A DNA stretch of 14,630 bases from Gallionellales bacterium CG03_land_8_20_14_0_80_55_15 (GTDB taxonomy: Bacteria > Pseudomonadota > Gammaproteobacteria > Burkholderiales > Gallionellaceae), in NCBI GenBank assembly GCA_002780675.1, contig PEUR01000210.1, positions 1-14,630 of the forward strand, given 5' to 3'. The position numbers were made by a program, and so were the translations under genes. The notes below the pieces were generated by a model, which worked only from the letters and a program-made list of their open reading frames with translations, ran no database searches and had not been told where the DNA came from. Below are positions 6,624-14,587 of the stretch, piece by piece; within the stretch, counting starts at the first letter, position 1; every line of letters starts with the position of its first letter.

Positions 6624-7955
6624 ATGCCGGTTGAGTGGATTTTCAAGGCCGCGCTGGCAGCGGTGGATCCCTGTCACGCGGTGAGCCAAGCACTGCGGGT
6701 CGAGCACGGGGTGTTGCAAGCGGACGGGGTGGTCTATGACCTTGCCGCCTTTGATCGCATCCTCGTGGTTGGGGCGGGCAAGGCGGGGGCGGGCATGGCG
6801 CAGGGCGTTGAATCGCTGTTGGCGGGCAAAATGATGGAGGGGCTGATCATCGTCAAGCAGGGGTGCAGCGTGCCTTTGTCTTTCATTGAGCAAGTCGAGG
6901 CGGCGCATCCTGTGCCGGACGCGGCGGGCGTGGCGGGGACGCGGCGTATCTTGCAGATGCTGCAAACCGCCGATGCGCGGACGCTGGTCATCTGTCTCTT
7001 GTCGGGAGGTGCTTCGGCTTTGCTGGTAGCGCCTGTCAGCGGCATCACGCTACAGGACAAGCAGCAGGTGACCCGGCTGTTGCTTGAGTCGGGGGCAGGC
7101 ATCTGCGAGTTGAACGCGGTGCGCAAACATCTTTCCGGCGTGAAGGGCGGCAGGCTGGCCGAAGCCGCTTATCCCGCGCCGCTGCTGGCACTGATTATTT
7201 CCGATGTTATCGGCGATGCGCTGGACGTGATCGCTTCAGGGCCTGCGGCGGCGGATAATTCGAGTTTTGTTGATGCTTGGGCTGTGATAGGCAAATATGG
7301 CTTGCGGGATAAATTGCCTCGGCGTGTCGTGGATTATCTGCAACAGGGCCTTGCCGGAAGGGCACCCGAAACCGTCAAAAATGGCGATACGAGCTTGAGC
7401 AGGACTCGCAATGTGATTGTCGCGAGCAACCGGCAGGCATTGGCGGCGGCAAAGGCCGGGGCGGAGCAACTGGGGTTTTCCGCCGCAATCATTACCGACG
7501 CGCTACAGGGTGAGGCGCGCGCGGCGGCACGCTGGCTGGCTGATCGGGTGCGTGCTGAATTGGCCGACATGCAGCCGGGTGATCAGCGCTGTTTGATCAG
7601 TGGCGGTGAAACCACCGTATGGGTGCGCGGCAAGGGCAAAGGCGGCAGGAATCAGGAGCTGGCACTCGCTTTTGCCTTGGCCATCGAGGGCTGTCAGGGC
7701 GTGCGTTTGCTGTCAGCCGGGACGGATGGTGGCGACGGCCAGACCGATGCGGCGGGTGCAAAGGTCAATGGCGAAACGGTGGCGCGGGCGCGGGGGGTGG
7801 GAATGGAACCGCGCCGCTATCTGGACGAAAACGATTCCTATACCTTCTTTCGGCAATTCGATGCCGCATCGGGCGCAGACAGCCATTTCAAGACCGGGCC
7901 GACCGGCACGAATGTCATGGACATACAGATTGTGTTGCTGCATAAACCGGCATAA
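6624..7955 (+). CDS. glycerate 2-kinase (MOFRL family)
   Basis: A 443-aa enzyme of the GckA/TtuD type, expected to phosphorylate D-glycerate with ATP to 2-phosphoglycerate. Seen: the N-terminal Rossmann-like domain with VVGAGKAGAGMA (48-59), LSGGASALL (126-134), the conserved N164AVRKHLSGVKGG and ISDVIGDALDVIASGP block (to about 207), then the C-terminal MOFRL domain with SGGET (326-330), GRNQELALA (341-349), TDGGDGQTDAAGA (367-379) and TGPTGTNVMD (424-433). These are the family's expected motifs and the gene looks intact. The usual partner genes (tartronate semialdehyde reductase, hydroxypyruvate isomerase, pyruvate kinase) are not here, so the pathway, whether glyoxylate/photorespiratory salvage or the serine cycle, cannot be named. 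It is GC-rich like its neighbours, with no clear sign of transfer. The older label hydroxypyruvate reductase is often attached to such proteins in error. Confidence 0.9.
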   Translation: MPVEWIFKAALAAVDPCHAVSQALRVEHGVLQADGVVYDLAAFDRILVVGAGKAGAGMAQGVESLLAGKMMEGLIIVKQGCSVPLSFIEQVEAAHPVPDAAGVAGTRRILQMLQTADARTLVICLLSGGASALLVAPVSGITLQDKQQVTRLLLESGAGICELNAVRKHLSGVKGGRLAEAAYPAPLLALIISDVIGDALDVIASGPAAADNSSFVDAWAVIGKYGLRDKLPRRVVDYLQQGLAGRAPETVKNGDTSLSRTRNVIVASNRQALAAAKAGAEQLGFSAAIITDALQGEARAAARWLADRVRAELADMQPGDQRCLISGGETTVWVRGKGKGGRNQELALAFALAIEGCQGVRLLSAGTDGGDGQTDAAGAKVNGETVARARGVGMEPRRYLDENDSYTFFRQFDAASGADSHFKTGPTGTNVMDIQIVLLHKPA

Positions 7956-7965
7956 CCCATTACGT

Positions 7966-7977
7966 CCCCACTTGGGG
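7966..7977 (+). other. short hairpin between glycerate kinase and alaS
   Basis: CCCC (7966-7969) pairs with GGGG (7974-7977) around ACTT, ten bases after the kinase stop. It is only four base pairs with no T run, so it is a doubtful terminator. Confidence 0.25.
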
Positions 7978-8001
7978 TACAGCCGCCAAAGCCCCTCGTG
8001 G

Positions 8002-8007
8002 TATGAT
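8002..8007 (+). promoter_or_regulatory. possible alaS promoter (-10 TATGAT)
   Basis: TATGAT matches the sigma-70 -10 at five of six positions and would start a transcript near 8014, about 70 bases before alaS, in the 128-base gap after the kinase gene. The hexamer 17 bases upstream (ACAGCC) is a poor -35, so confidence is low. Confidence 0.35.
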
Positions 8008-8083
8008 GCGCACCTTGTCCGGCGCGTTCAGAATTCGCTTCGAGTACCGCCTGTTGCAACGTAATCAGTGATGGATGTAAAAC

Positions 8084-10705
8084 ATGAAAAGCAGTGAAAT
8101 CCGCCAGCAGTTTCTCGATTTTTTCGCCTCCAAAGGACATACCGTCGTGGCCTCCAGTTCGCTCGTCCCGACTGACGACCCGACGCTGTTGTTCACCAAC
8201 GCGGGGATGAACCAGTTCAAGGATGTGTTTCTGGGCTTCGACAAGCGCCCCTATACGCGGGCGGCCTCAAGCCAAAAATGCGTGCGCGCCGGCGGCAAGC
8301 ATAACGATCTGGAAAACGTTGGCTATACCGCGCGCCACCACACTTTCTTTGAAATGCTGGGCAATTTCAGCTTCGGCGATTACTTCAAACGCGAGGCGAT
8401 AGCTTATGCGTGGGAGTTGCTGACGGAGGTTTATAAGCTGCCAAAAGACCGCCTCTATGTCACGGTTTATGCCGAGGACGACGAGGCTTACGACATCTGG
8501 ACGAAGGAGTTGGGGCTGGAATCTTCTCGCGTGATCCGCATCGGCGACAACAAGGGCGCGCGCTATGCGTCGGATAACTTCTGGATGATGGGCGACACCG
8601 GCCCTTGCGGCCCTTGCACCGAGATTTTTTACGACCACGGCGCACATATCCCCGGCGGCTTGCCCGGCACGCCGGAAGAAGACGGCGACCGTTACATCGA
8701 AATCTGGAACAACGTGTTCATGCAGTACAACCGCGACGAGGCGGGCGTGATGCACCCCTTGCCCCGCCCATCGGTAGATACAGGCATGGGGTTGGAGCGT
8801 ATCTCGGCGGTGTTGCAGGGGGTTCATGCCAACTACGAAATTGATTTATTTCAAGCACTTATCAAGGCGGCCGCGCGTGAGACGCATTGCGCCGACCTGG
8901 ATTCGCCCTCGTTAAAGGTGCTGGCCGACCATATCCGTGCCTGTTCCTTTTTGATCGCCGACGGCGTGATTCCCGGCAACGAAGGGCGCGGCTATGTGCT
9001 GCGCCGCATCATCCGCCGCGCCATTCGCCACGGCTACAAACTGGGCGCAAGAGACGCGTTCTTCTACAAACTGGTCGCCGACCTGGTCGAACAGATGGGC
9101 AGCGCCTACCCGGAACTGGCCGCCGAACAAGTGCGCGTCAAGGGCGTACTCAAACTGGAGGAAGAGCGCTTCTTTGCCACCATCGAAAACGGCATGGCGA
9201 TACTGGAAACCGAACTGGCGGTCATGGCGCAAGCGGGCAATACCGTATTCAACGGCGACCTGGCGTTCAAGCTGCACGACACTTTCGGCTTCCCGCTCGA
9301 CCTGACTGCCGACGTGTGCCGCGAACATGGCGTGACGGTGGATGTGGCCGCATTTGATGCGGCGATGGCGCAGCAGAAGCAACAGGCGCGCGCGGCGGGC
9401 AAGTTCAAGATGGCGGCGAATCTGGAATACGCAGGCAAAACCACGACTTTCCATGGCTACGACACGCTGGAACACAAGGGCTGCGTGCTGGCCTTGTACA
9501 AGGACGGCGTTCCCGTCAACGAGCTGAACGAAGGCGAGCAGGGCGTGGTGGTGCTGGACGATACGCCGTTCTATGCCGAGTCGGGCGGGCAGGTGGGCGA
9601 TTCTGGCGAGTTGAAGAGCGTACACGGCATCCTGGCGGTGGAAGACACGCAGAAGATACAGGCGACGGTGTTCGGTCATCACGGCGTGGTTACGACCGGG
9701 AAATTGGCGGTGAACGATGCCGTCAATGCCCGCGTCAATATCGCCGCGCGCCGCGCGACGGAGCGTAACCACTCCGTCACGCATCTGATGCACAAGGCCT
9801 TGCATGAAGTGTTGGGCGAGCATGTCCAGCAAAAGGGATCGCTGGTTGACCCCGACAAGACGCGCTTCGACTTTGTACAAAACCAGCCGATGACCTCGGG
9901 CGAAATTCGTCGGGTGGAGGCGCTTGTGAACGCCGAGATTCTCGCCAATGTCGCAACCCAAGCGCGGGTGATGAGTATCGTTGAGGCGCAACAGACGGGT
10001 GCGCGGATGCTGTTCGGCGAAAAATACGGCGACGAGGTGCGCGTGCTGGACATCGGTTCGTCGCGCGAATTTTGCGGTGGCACGCACGTTGCGCGCACGG
10101 GCGACATCGGCCTGTTCAAGATCATCTCGGAAAGCGGCGTAGCGGCGGGGGTGCGGCGCATCGAGGCGGTAACGGGCGAGGGCGCGCTGGCGCGGATCCA
10201 GCAGCAGGAACAGCAGTTGCAGCAAGTCGCCGATACCGTCAAGACCCAGCCCAGTGAGGCGGCGGCGCGCATCGTGCAGATTCTGGACAACGTGAAGTCG
10301 CTGGAAAAAGAGCTGGCTGCGCTGAAATTAAGATGGGCTGAGGCGCAGGGCGACGAGTTGCTGATGCGGGCGCAGGAGGTAGGCGGCCTGCAAGTATTGG
10401 CGGCTGAACTGCCGGGTGCGGATGCGGCGATTTTGCGCGAGACGCTGGACAGGCTGAAGGACAAACTCCACTCCGCCGCCATCGTGCTGGCCTCGGTGAC
10501 GGACGGCAAAGTGACTCTGATCGCCGGGGTCACTAAAGATCAAACGGCCAGGGTCAAGGCGGGCGAACTGGTCAACTTCGTCGCCCTTCAGGTTGGCGGC
10601 AAGGGCGGCGGCAGACCGGACATGGCGCAGGCGGGCGGCACGCAACCCGAACATCTGGCCGCTGCGCTGGCTTCCGTCCCCGCCTGGGTTCAAGGCAAGT
10701 TATAA
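8084..10705 (+). CDS. alaS: alanine--tRNA ligase
   Basis: Charges tRNA-Ala with alanine and edits mischarged Ser/Gly. It is 873 aa, against 876 in E. coli, so full length. Domains in order: class II catalytic core from residue 1 (motif 1 region with [18 protein letters not shown], then [19 protein letters not shown], and the class [17 protein letters not shown]), the tRNA-recognition helices with [15 protein letters not shown], the editing domain with zinc ligands H563 and H567 (HSVTH) and C664 and H668 (CGGTH), a heptad-like coiled segment rich in Gln and Leu at about 700-760, and the C-Ala/DHHA1 domain ending in [15 protein letters not shown]. All key residues are present. Only a weak GGA precedes the ATG. 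Adjacency to recA-recX is the usual order in gamma- and betaproteobacteria, here interrupted by the kinase and the MITE. Confidence 0.99.
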   Translation: MKSSEIRQQFLDFFASKGHTVVASSSLVPTDDPTLLFTNAGMNQFKDVFLGFDKRPYTRAASSQKCVRAGGKHNDLENVGYTARHHTFFEMLGNFSFGDYFKREAIAYAWELLTEVYKLPKDRLYVTVYAEDDEAYDIWTKELGLESSRVIRIGDNKGARYASDNFWMMGDTGPCGPCTEIFYDHGAHIPGGLPGTPEEDGDRYIEIWNNVFMQYNRDEAGVMHPLPRPSVDTGMGLERISAVLQGVHANYEIDLFQALIKAAARETHCADLDSPSLKVLADHIRACSFLIADGVIPGNEGRGYVLRRIIRRAIRHGYKLGARDAFFYKLVADLVEQMGSAYPELAAEQVRVKGVLKLEEERFFATIENGMAILETELAVMAQAGNTVFNGDLAFKLHDTFGFPLDLTADVCREHGVTVDVAAFDAAMAQQKQQARAAGKFKMAANLEYAGKTTTFHGYDTLEHKGCVLALYKDGVPVNELNEGEQGVVVLDDTPFYAESGGQVGDSGELKSVHGILAVEDTQKIQATVFGHHGVVTTGKLAVNDAVNARVNIAARRATERNHSVTHLMHKALHEVLGEHVQQKGSLVDPDKTRFDFVQNQPMTSGEIRRVEALVNAEILANVATQARVMSIVEAQQTGARMLFGEKYGDEVRVLDIGSSREFCGGTHVARTGDIGLFKIISESGVAAGVRRIEAVTGEGALARIQQQEQQLQQVADTVKTQPSEAAARIVQILDNVKSLEKELAALKLRWAEAQGDELLMRAQEVGGLQVLAAELPGADAAILRETLDRLKDKLHSAAIVLASVTDGKVTLIAGVTKDQTARVKAGELVNFVALQVGGKGGGRPDMAQAGGTQPEHLAAALASVPAWVQGKL

Positions 10706-10708
10706 GCT

Positions 10709-10753
10709 GGCGCGTGCTGGCAGCACCGCGCCGTGGCGTTGATGTGTTGCCAC
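10709..10753. terminator. hairpins between convergent alaS and phosphomannomutase
   Basis: The 56-base gap between two converging genes is almost wholly hairpin. GGCGCG-TGCT (10709-10718) pairs with AGCA-(C)-CGCGCC (10722-10732, one bulged base). A second stem, GTGGC (10733-10737) with GCCAC (10749-10753), follows. Position between converging genes suggests a two-way terminator, but neither strand shows a proper T run, so efficiency or mechanism is uncertain. Confidence 0.5.
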
Positions 10754-10761
10754 ACGCCAAA

Positions 10762-12153
10762 TTAGAACGGCAGTTTCAGGTGCGGTGCGGCTTGCTGGAA
10801 GATGCGGCGGAAGTCGTTTTGGATGCGCGTGAGTGCTGCTGTTGTATCGGCTTCAAAGCGTAGCATGATGGTGGGCGAGGTATTGGAAGGGCGTGCCAGG
10901 CCGAAGCCGTCAGCGTATTCCACGCGCATTCCGTCCAGGGTGATAATTTCCAGTGCATCGCAAAATTGTGCGGTCTGTTTTAATTGTTCTACTAACGCGT
11001 GATGTTCGCCTTCGGCGGTGTGGATGTGCAACTCGGGTGTGCTTAAGGAATCAGGCAGGGAATTGAGCATGGTGCTGGGATTGGCGACCCGGCTTAAAAT
11101 TTCCAGCAGGCGTGCGCCGGTATAGAGCCCATCGTCGAAGCCGTACCAGCGTTCCTTGAAAAATACATGCCCGCTCATCTCGCCGGCCAACAGCGCGCCG
11201 GTTTCTTTCATCTTGGCCTTGAGCAGCGCGTGGCCGGTCTTCCAAAGCGTCGGTTTGCCGCCGTGCTTCTGTATCCAGCCGAACAGGTTGCGGGTGGATT
11301 TAATGTCGAAAATGATCTCTGCACCCGGATGGCGGCTCAGCAAATCGGCGGCAAACAGCATCAACTGGCGATCCGGGTAGATGATATTTCCGCCTTTGGT
11401 GACGACACCCAGCCGGTCACCGTCACCGTCGAAGGCTAGTCCCAGCTCGCTGTCGTTGTCGCGCAGGGCGGCGATCAGGTCTTGCAGGTTTTGCGGGTCG
11501 GAAGGGTCGGGGTGGTGGTTGGGGAAATGCCCGTCCACTTCGCAATACATCTCCTCTACCGTACAGCCCAACTGGCGGTACAGCCGGGCGACATGTGCGC
11601 CCGCCACGCCGTTGCCGCAATCCACGGTGATTTTCATCGGGCGCGCCAGATGGACATCGGAAACGATGCGCGCGATGTAGGCGGCGCTGACATCCTGCCG
11701 GGTATAGCTGCCATTGCCGTGTGTCAGGTCGTTCTGTTGGATGCGCGTGCGTAGCGCGAGTATCGCGTCGCCGGACAGCGTTTCATCCGCCAGCACGATT
11801 TTCAGGCCGTTGTAATCGCGCGGGTTATGGCTGGCGGTGAGCATCACGCAGCAGTGGGTATTGAGCTCGAAAGCGGCAAAATAAGCGATGGGCGTTGCCA
11901 CGCAGCCGATGTCTATGACGTTGATGCCACTGCTCTGGATGCCGCGCGTGAGTGATTCGATCAAGGTCGGGCTGGATAAGCGACCATCCCGTCCTACGGC
12001 GATGGTGTGTTGATTGCGTGCAGTCGCTTCGGAACCGATGGCGTGACCGATCGCCTCGACGATTTCAGGCGTGAGGGTTTTGCCGACGATACCGCGTATG
12101 TCGCAAGCCTTGAAGATTGTTTTGGGTATGTCTTGCATCTTGTCGGTACTCAT
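10762..12153 (-). CDS. phosphomannomutase / phosphoglucomutase
   Basis: A 463-aa alpha-D-phosphohexomutase, which interconverts hexose 6-phosphate and 1-phosphate for nucleotide-sugar supply. Numbering runs parallel to Pseudomonas AlgC: phosphoserine S108 in TASHNP (106-111), metal-binding D242GDGD246 followed by R, sugar-recognition GEMSGH at 324-329, and phosphate-binding RPSNTSP at 421-427. The N-terminal FKACDIRGIVG is also typical. The AlgC-like pattern suggests dual use of mannose and glucose phosphates, feeding GDP-mannose or UDP-glucose for lipopolysaccharide or exopolysaccharide. Its ATG abuts the waaF stop (TAAATG) with no gap, so the two are coupled and both serve surface polysaccharide. 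Met6 is a possible alternative start. Names manB, algC or pgm are all used for such genes; I leave the symbol empty. Confidence 0.93.
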   Translation of the reverse strand: MSTDKMQDIPKTIFKACDIRGIVGKTLTPEIVEAIGHAIGSEATARNQHTIAVGRDGRLSSPTLIESLTRGIQSSGINVIDIGCVATPIAYFAAFELNTHCCVMLTASHNPRDYNGLKIVLADETLSGDAILALRTRIQQNDLTHGNGSYTRQDVSAAYIARIVSDVHLARPMKITVDCGNGVAGAHVARLYRQLGCTVEEMYCEVDGHFPNHHPDPSDPQNLQDLIAALRDNDSELGLAFDGDGDRLGVVTKGGNIIYPDRQLMLFAADLLSRHPGAEIIFDIKSTRNLFGWIQKHGGKPTLWKTGHALLKAKMKETGALLAGEMSGHVFFKERWYGFDDGLYTGARLLEILSRVANPSTMLNSLPDSLSTPELHIHTAEGEHHALVEQLKQTAQFCDALEIITLDGMRVEYADGFGLARPSNTSPTIMLRFEADTTAALTRIQNDFRRIFQQAAPHLKLPF

Positions 12154-13215
12154 TTAGTGCTGCGGCGTGACGCGGCGGATTTTTTTCCACACCAGGTCGG
12201 GCGTGAGTTGGTTCATGCAGTTGAAATGCCCCAGCGGACATTCGCGTTTGAAGCAGGGGCTGCATTCGATGTCCAATTTGACGACTTGCGCCTGCGCGGA
12301 CAGTGGCGGGGTGAATTGCGGGCTGCTCGATCCGAACAGCGCCAGCATCGGGCGATCGAGTGCGGCGGCCAGATGCATCAGACCGGAATCGTTACTGATG
12401 ACAAGCTGAGCGACCGATAACAGTGCGATGGCATCGGCAAGGTCGGTGCTGCCGCACAGATTGCGGCAAGTCTGATTGCCGCTGCTCTGATTGCCGCTGC
12501 TCTGATTGCCGCTGCTCTGATTGCTTAGGGCGACGATGGTTTCAGACACGTCCCTGTCCTTATTTGAGCCAATCAGCCAGACCGCGTAACCCAGCTTGTG
12601 CAGGCGTTGCGCCGTCTCGGCAAAGTAGGCCGCCGGCCAGCGTTTGGCCGGGCCGTATTCCGCGCCGGGGCAAAATACCGCGACAGGCTGGTCGAGCCTG
12701 AGTCCGAGCTTGTTCAGCGTGGCATCGCGTTGTGCTGCGGTAACGGTCAGTTTCGGGTCAGCCAGCGGACGGGGAATCTTGCCGTCAGGCGTTTCGGCCA
12801 GTTGTGCGAAGCGTTCCACCATCAACGGTAATACGGTTTTATCCAGGCGGCGGGCATCGTTGAGCAAGCCGTAGCGCGCTTCGCCGACAAAGCCGGTGCG
12901 CAAGGGGATGCGGGCGAACAAAGGGACGAGTGCCGATTTCAGCGAATTGGGCAGCACGATGGCCTGATCGTAGTGTGCCGCGCGCAGTTGTTTGCCGAGT
13001 TGATAGCGCGCGGCAAGGTGCAACGCGCCGTGGGGGAAAGGATTGACAATCACGTCATGCACCTCCGGCATGGCGTGCAGCAGCACCGCTGTCCAGGGCG
13101 GGGCGAGGACGTCTATCCAACAGCCGGGATGGCGTTGCTTGAGACGCATCAGCATTGGCTGCATCAACATGCAATCGCCTACCCAACTCGGACCGACAAT
13201 TAGTATCTTATTCAT
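12154..13215 (-). CDS. waaF: ADP-heptose--LPS heptosyltransferase II
   Basis: A GT-B glycosyltransferase (353 aa; E. coli WaaF 348) that adds the second heptose to the inner core of lipopolysaccharide on the cytoplasmic face of the inner membrane. Seen: N-terminal KILIVGPSWVGDCMLMQPML with the conserved D14, CPGAEYGPAKRWP at 182-194, and the ADP-heptose site SNDSGLMHLAAALDRPMLALFG from 274. Start ATG 13215 begins the family N-terminus. The frame runs open to 13347, but that part translates a dispersed palindromic repeat and is not protein. Odd points: residues 232-248 are a tandem NQSSG repeat from a 15-bp minisatellite in a loop before CRNLCGSTDLADAI, and the C-terminus has four close cysteines (C318, C321, C326, C333; SPCFKRECPLGHFNC). 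No clear Shine-Dalgarno precedes the ATG. Confidence 0.94.
   Translation of the reverse strand: MNKILIVGPSWVGDCMLMQPMLMRLKQRHPGCWIDVLAPPWTAVLLHAMPEVHDVIVNPFPHGALHLAARYQLGKQLRAAHYDQAIVLPNSLKSALVPLFARIPLRTGFVGEARYGLLNDARRLDKTVLPLMVERFAQLAETPDGKIPRPLADPKLTVTAAQRDATLNKLGLRLDQPVAVFCPGAEYGPAKRWPAAYFAETAQRLHKLGYAVWLIGSNKDRDVSETIVALSNQSSGNQSSGNQSSGNQTCRNLCGSTDLADAIALLSVAQLVISNDSGLMHLAAALDRPMLALFGSSSPQFTPPLSAQAQVVKLDIECSPCFKRECPLGHFNCMNQLTPDLVWKKIRRVTPQH
12472..12524. repeat. 15-bp minisatellite within waaF
   Basis: CTGATTGCCGCTGCT on the + strand occurs three times in perfect tandem (12472-12486, 12487-12501, 12502-12516), then the first eight bases again (12517-12524). On the coding minus strand each unit gives Asn-Gln-Ser-Ser-Gly. 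A 15-bp unit keeps the reading frame, so copy number can vary without breaking waaF. Confidence 0.95.
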
Positions 13216-13235
13216 AGCGCAGGACAACCCAACAC

Positions 13236-13271
13236 ACGCCGTCATTCCCGAGTCGCTGGGAATGACGGCGT
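13236..13271. repeat. REP-like palindrome between the zinc-finger gene and waaF
   Basis: ACGCCGTCATTCCC (13236-13249) is the exact reverse complement of GGGAATGACGGCGT (13258-13271), a 14-bp perfect stem with an 8-base loop. The GTCATTCCC...GGGAATGAC form is a very common dispersed repeat in beta- and other proteobacteria. Lying in the 71-base gap inside a minus-strand operon, it would form a strong hairpin in the mRNA just before waaF. Confidence 0.85.
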
Positions 13272-13286
13272 TCATGGATGAGCCGA

Positions 13287-13487
13287 TTAGTGATGACTCT
13301 TGGGCAAATCGCCCTTGAATTTGTAAAGTGTCCCGCAATACGGGCAACGCGCCTCACCACCATTTTTCAATGGAATCATGACCTTGGGATGCGCGTTCCA
13401 TACACTCATGTTAGGCATCGGGCAGGACAGAGGCAGATCATGCGCTGTCACTTCAATGTAACGCTGTGTGATGTCTTGTTTGCTCAC
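13287..13487 (-). CDS. small zf-CHCC zinc-finger protein
   Basis: A 66-aa protein with a probable single zinc site C22, H33, C48, C51 (SCPMPN; NAHPKV; CPYCGTLYKF), the pattern of the zf-CHCC family, which also includes the NDUFS6 subunit of mitochondrial complex I. Bacterial members are small, of unsettled function, and in betaproteobacteria often lie next to ilvE, as here. The likely start is GTG at 13487: AAGGAGTG (13493-13500) lies just upstream and overlaps the ilvE stop codon. No ATG start fits; a frame extension to 13550 runs inside ilvE. The gap to ilvE is 11 bases, so the two are translationally linked. Ends GDLPKSHH. Confidence 0.85.
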   Translation of the reverse strand: MSKQDITQRYIEVTAHDLPLSCPMPNMSVWNAHPKVMIPLKNGGEARCPYCGTLYKFKGDLPKSHH

Positions 13488-13492
13488 GATGC

Positions 13493-13500
13493 CACTCCTT
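13493..13500 (-). promoter_or_regulatory. ribosome binding site of the zinc-finger gene
   Basis: AAGGAGTG on the minus strand, overlapping the last bases of the ilvE stop, five bases before GTG 13487. It decides the non-ATG start. Confidence 0.75.
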
Positions 13501-14419
13501 AAACGTAGTTCAACCAGTCGGTATGTTGCGGATGTTTGCCCGCGACACAATCAAAGAAAGCCTGCTGCAACCGGGTAGTCACAGGGCCGCGTGAACCTGA
13601 GCCTATGGTGCGGCGATCCAGTTCGCGGATCGGGGTCACTTCGGCGGCCGTGCCGGTAAAGAAGGCTTCGTCAGCGCAATAGATTTCATCGCGGGTGATG
13701 CGCTTCTCGATGAGTTCGATGCCCATTTCGCGGGCCAGCACAAAAATGGAATCGCGCGTAATCCCTTCCAGACAGGAGGTCAGATCAGGCGTGTAGAGCT
13801 TGCCCTTCTTGACGATGAAAATATTTTCGCCGGAACCTTCTGCAACAAAGCCTTCCACATCCAGCAACAGCGCTTCATCGTAGCCGTCGTTCGATGCTTC
13901 TTGGTGCGCCATGATTGAATTGCCATAAGTCATGACAGACTTGGCGCGGCACATGTTGGCGTTGACATGGTGGCGGGTAAAGCTGGAAGTTTTGACGCGT
14001 ATGCCTTTTTCCATGCCTTCTGCGCCCAGATAAGACCCCCACGGCCAGGCGGCAATCGCCACATGAGTAGAAAGCGTCTTGGCAGAAATGCCCATCGCTT
14101 CCGATCCATAGAAGCAGATCGGGCGGATGTAGCAGGATTTCAAATCGTTGGCGCGCACTACTTCGCGGTGTGCCTCGATAATGGTGGCTTTGTCGTAGGG
14201 CATCTTCATCTGGAAGATGTGCGCCGAATTGAACAAACGGTTGGTGTGGTCTTCGAGACGGAAAATGGCCGTGCCTTGAGCGGCCTCGTAGGCGCGCAGC
14301 CCTTCAAATACGCCCATGCCGTAGTGCAGGGTGTGGGTCAATACATGGGTAGTAGCATCGCGCCAAGGCACAAGTTTACCGTCATACCAGATAAAACCGT
14401 CGCGGTCGGACATGGACAT
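13499..14419 (-). CDS. ilvE: branched-chain amino acid aminotransferase
   Basis: PLP enzyme of fold type IV (306 aa) that catalyses the last step of Ile, Leu and Val synthesis, moving the amino group from glutamate to the branched 2-oxoacids. Seen: N-terminal FIWYDGKLVPWRDATTHVLTHTLHYG with GVFEGLRAY (37-45), PLP lysine K160 in NMCRAKSVMTYGNS, E194 in the EGSGENIF cofactor loop, EGITRDSI at 219-225, and the substrate/phosphate loop FTGTAAEVTPIRELD (254-268). Length agrees with E. coli IlvE (309). AAAGGAA (14427-14433 on the minus strand) stands before ATG 14419; Met3 is an alternative. It is the first gene of the minus-strand cluster and has its own promoter-like site upstream. A terminal DWLNYV is normal for the family. 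Confidence 0.97.
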   Translation of the reverse strand: MSMSDRDGFIWYDGKLVPWRDATTHVLTHTLHYGMGVFEGLRAYEAAQGTAIFRLEDHTNRLFNSAHIFQMKMPYDKATIIEAHREVVRANDLKSCYIRPICFYGSEAMGISAKTLSTHVAIAAWPWGSYLGAEGMEKGIRVKTSSFTRHHVNANMCRAKSVMTYGNSIMAHQEASNDGYDEALLLDVEGFVAEGSGENIFIVKKGKLYTPDLTSCLEGITRDSIFVLAREMGIELIEKRITRDEIYCADEAFFTGTAAEVTPIRELDRRTIGSGSRGPVTTRLQQAFFDCVAGKHPQHTDWLNYV

Positions 14420-14457
14420 ATTAGAATTCCTTTGATGAGGTCAATTGCAAAGCGCAG

Positions 14458-14486
14458 ATTCTAGCGTTTTCCGGCGAGTTTATGAA
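14458..14486 (-). promoter_or_regulatory. sigma-70-like promoter of the ilvE cluster
   Basis: On the minus strand, TTCATA (14481-14486; four of six to TTGACA) and TAGAAT (14458-14463; five of six to TATAAT) are separated by exactly 17 bases. Transcription would begin near 14451, about 30 bases before the ilvE start. This is the best promoter match in the window. Confidence 0.6.
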
Positions 14487-14495
14487 GCGGAACAG

Positions 14496-14505
14496 AGAAT
14501 ATTCT
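14496..14505. repeat. 10-bp palindrome upstream of the ilvE promoter
   Basis: AGAATATTCT is a perfect palindrome ten bases upstream of the ilvE -35. It could be a binding site for a dimeric regulator, or chance in AT-rich sequence. Confidence 0.3.
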
Positions 14506-14517
14506 GAAAAAACAGAC

Positions 14518-14587
14518 CACGGTTTACCTCCGAAGGAAAAACGATGGCGAGGTCTATCAGAAATTTGAAAAATCGTGGTTTGCCTCC
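14518..14587. repeat. imperfect direct repeat near the right edge
   Basis: CACGGTTTACCTCC (14518-14531) and CGTGGTTTGCCTCC (14574-14587) agree at 11 of 14 positions, each preceded by a TGAAAAA run a few bases upstream. The function is unknown; it may belong to a small repeat cut by the window edge. Confidence 0.35.

Noticed and set aside
6504..6965. Minus-strand frame before and over the glycerate kinase start
   Set aside because: It mostly overlaps the kinase gene antisense; the non-overlapping C-terminal part has no recognisable domain.
8912..10225. A 437-codon open frame antisense to alaS
   Set aside because: Shadow of a GC-rich coding sequence; no family motif and no ribosome site, while alaS is full length with all catalytic and zinc residues.
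12472..12524. CRISPR-like array
   Set aside because: The units are 15 bp, directly adjacent with no spacers, and translate in frame as part of waaF.
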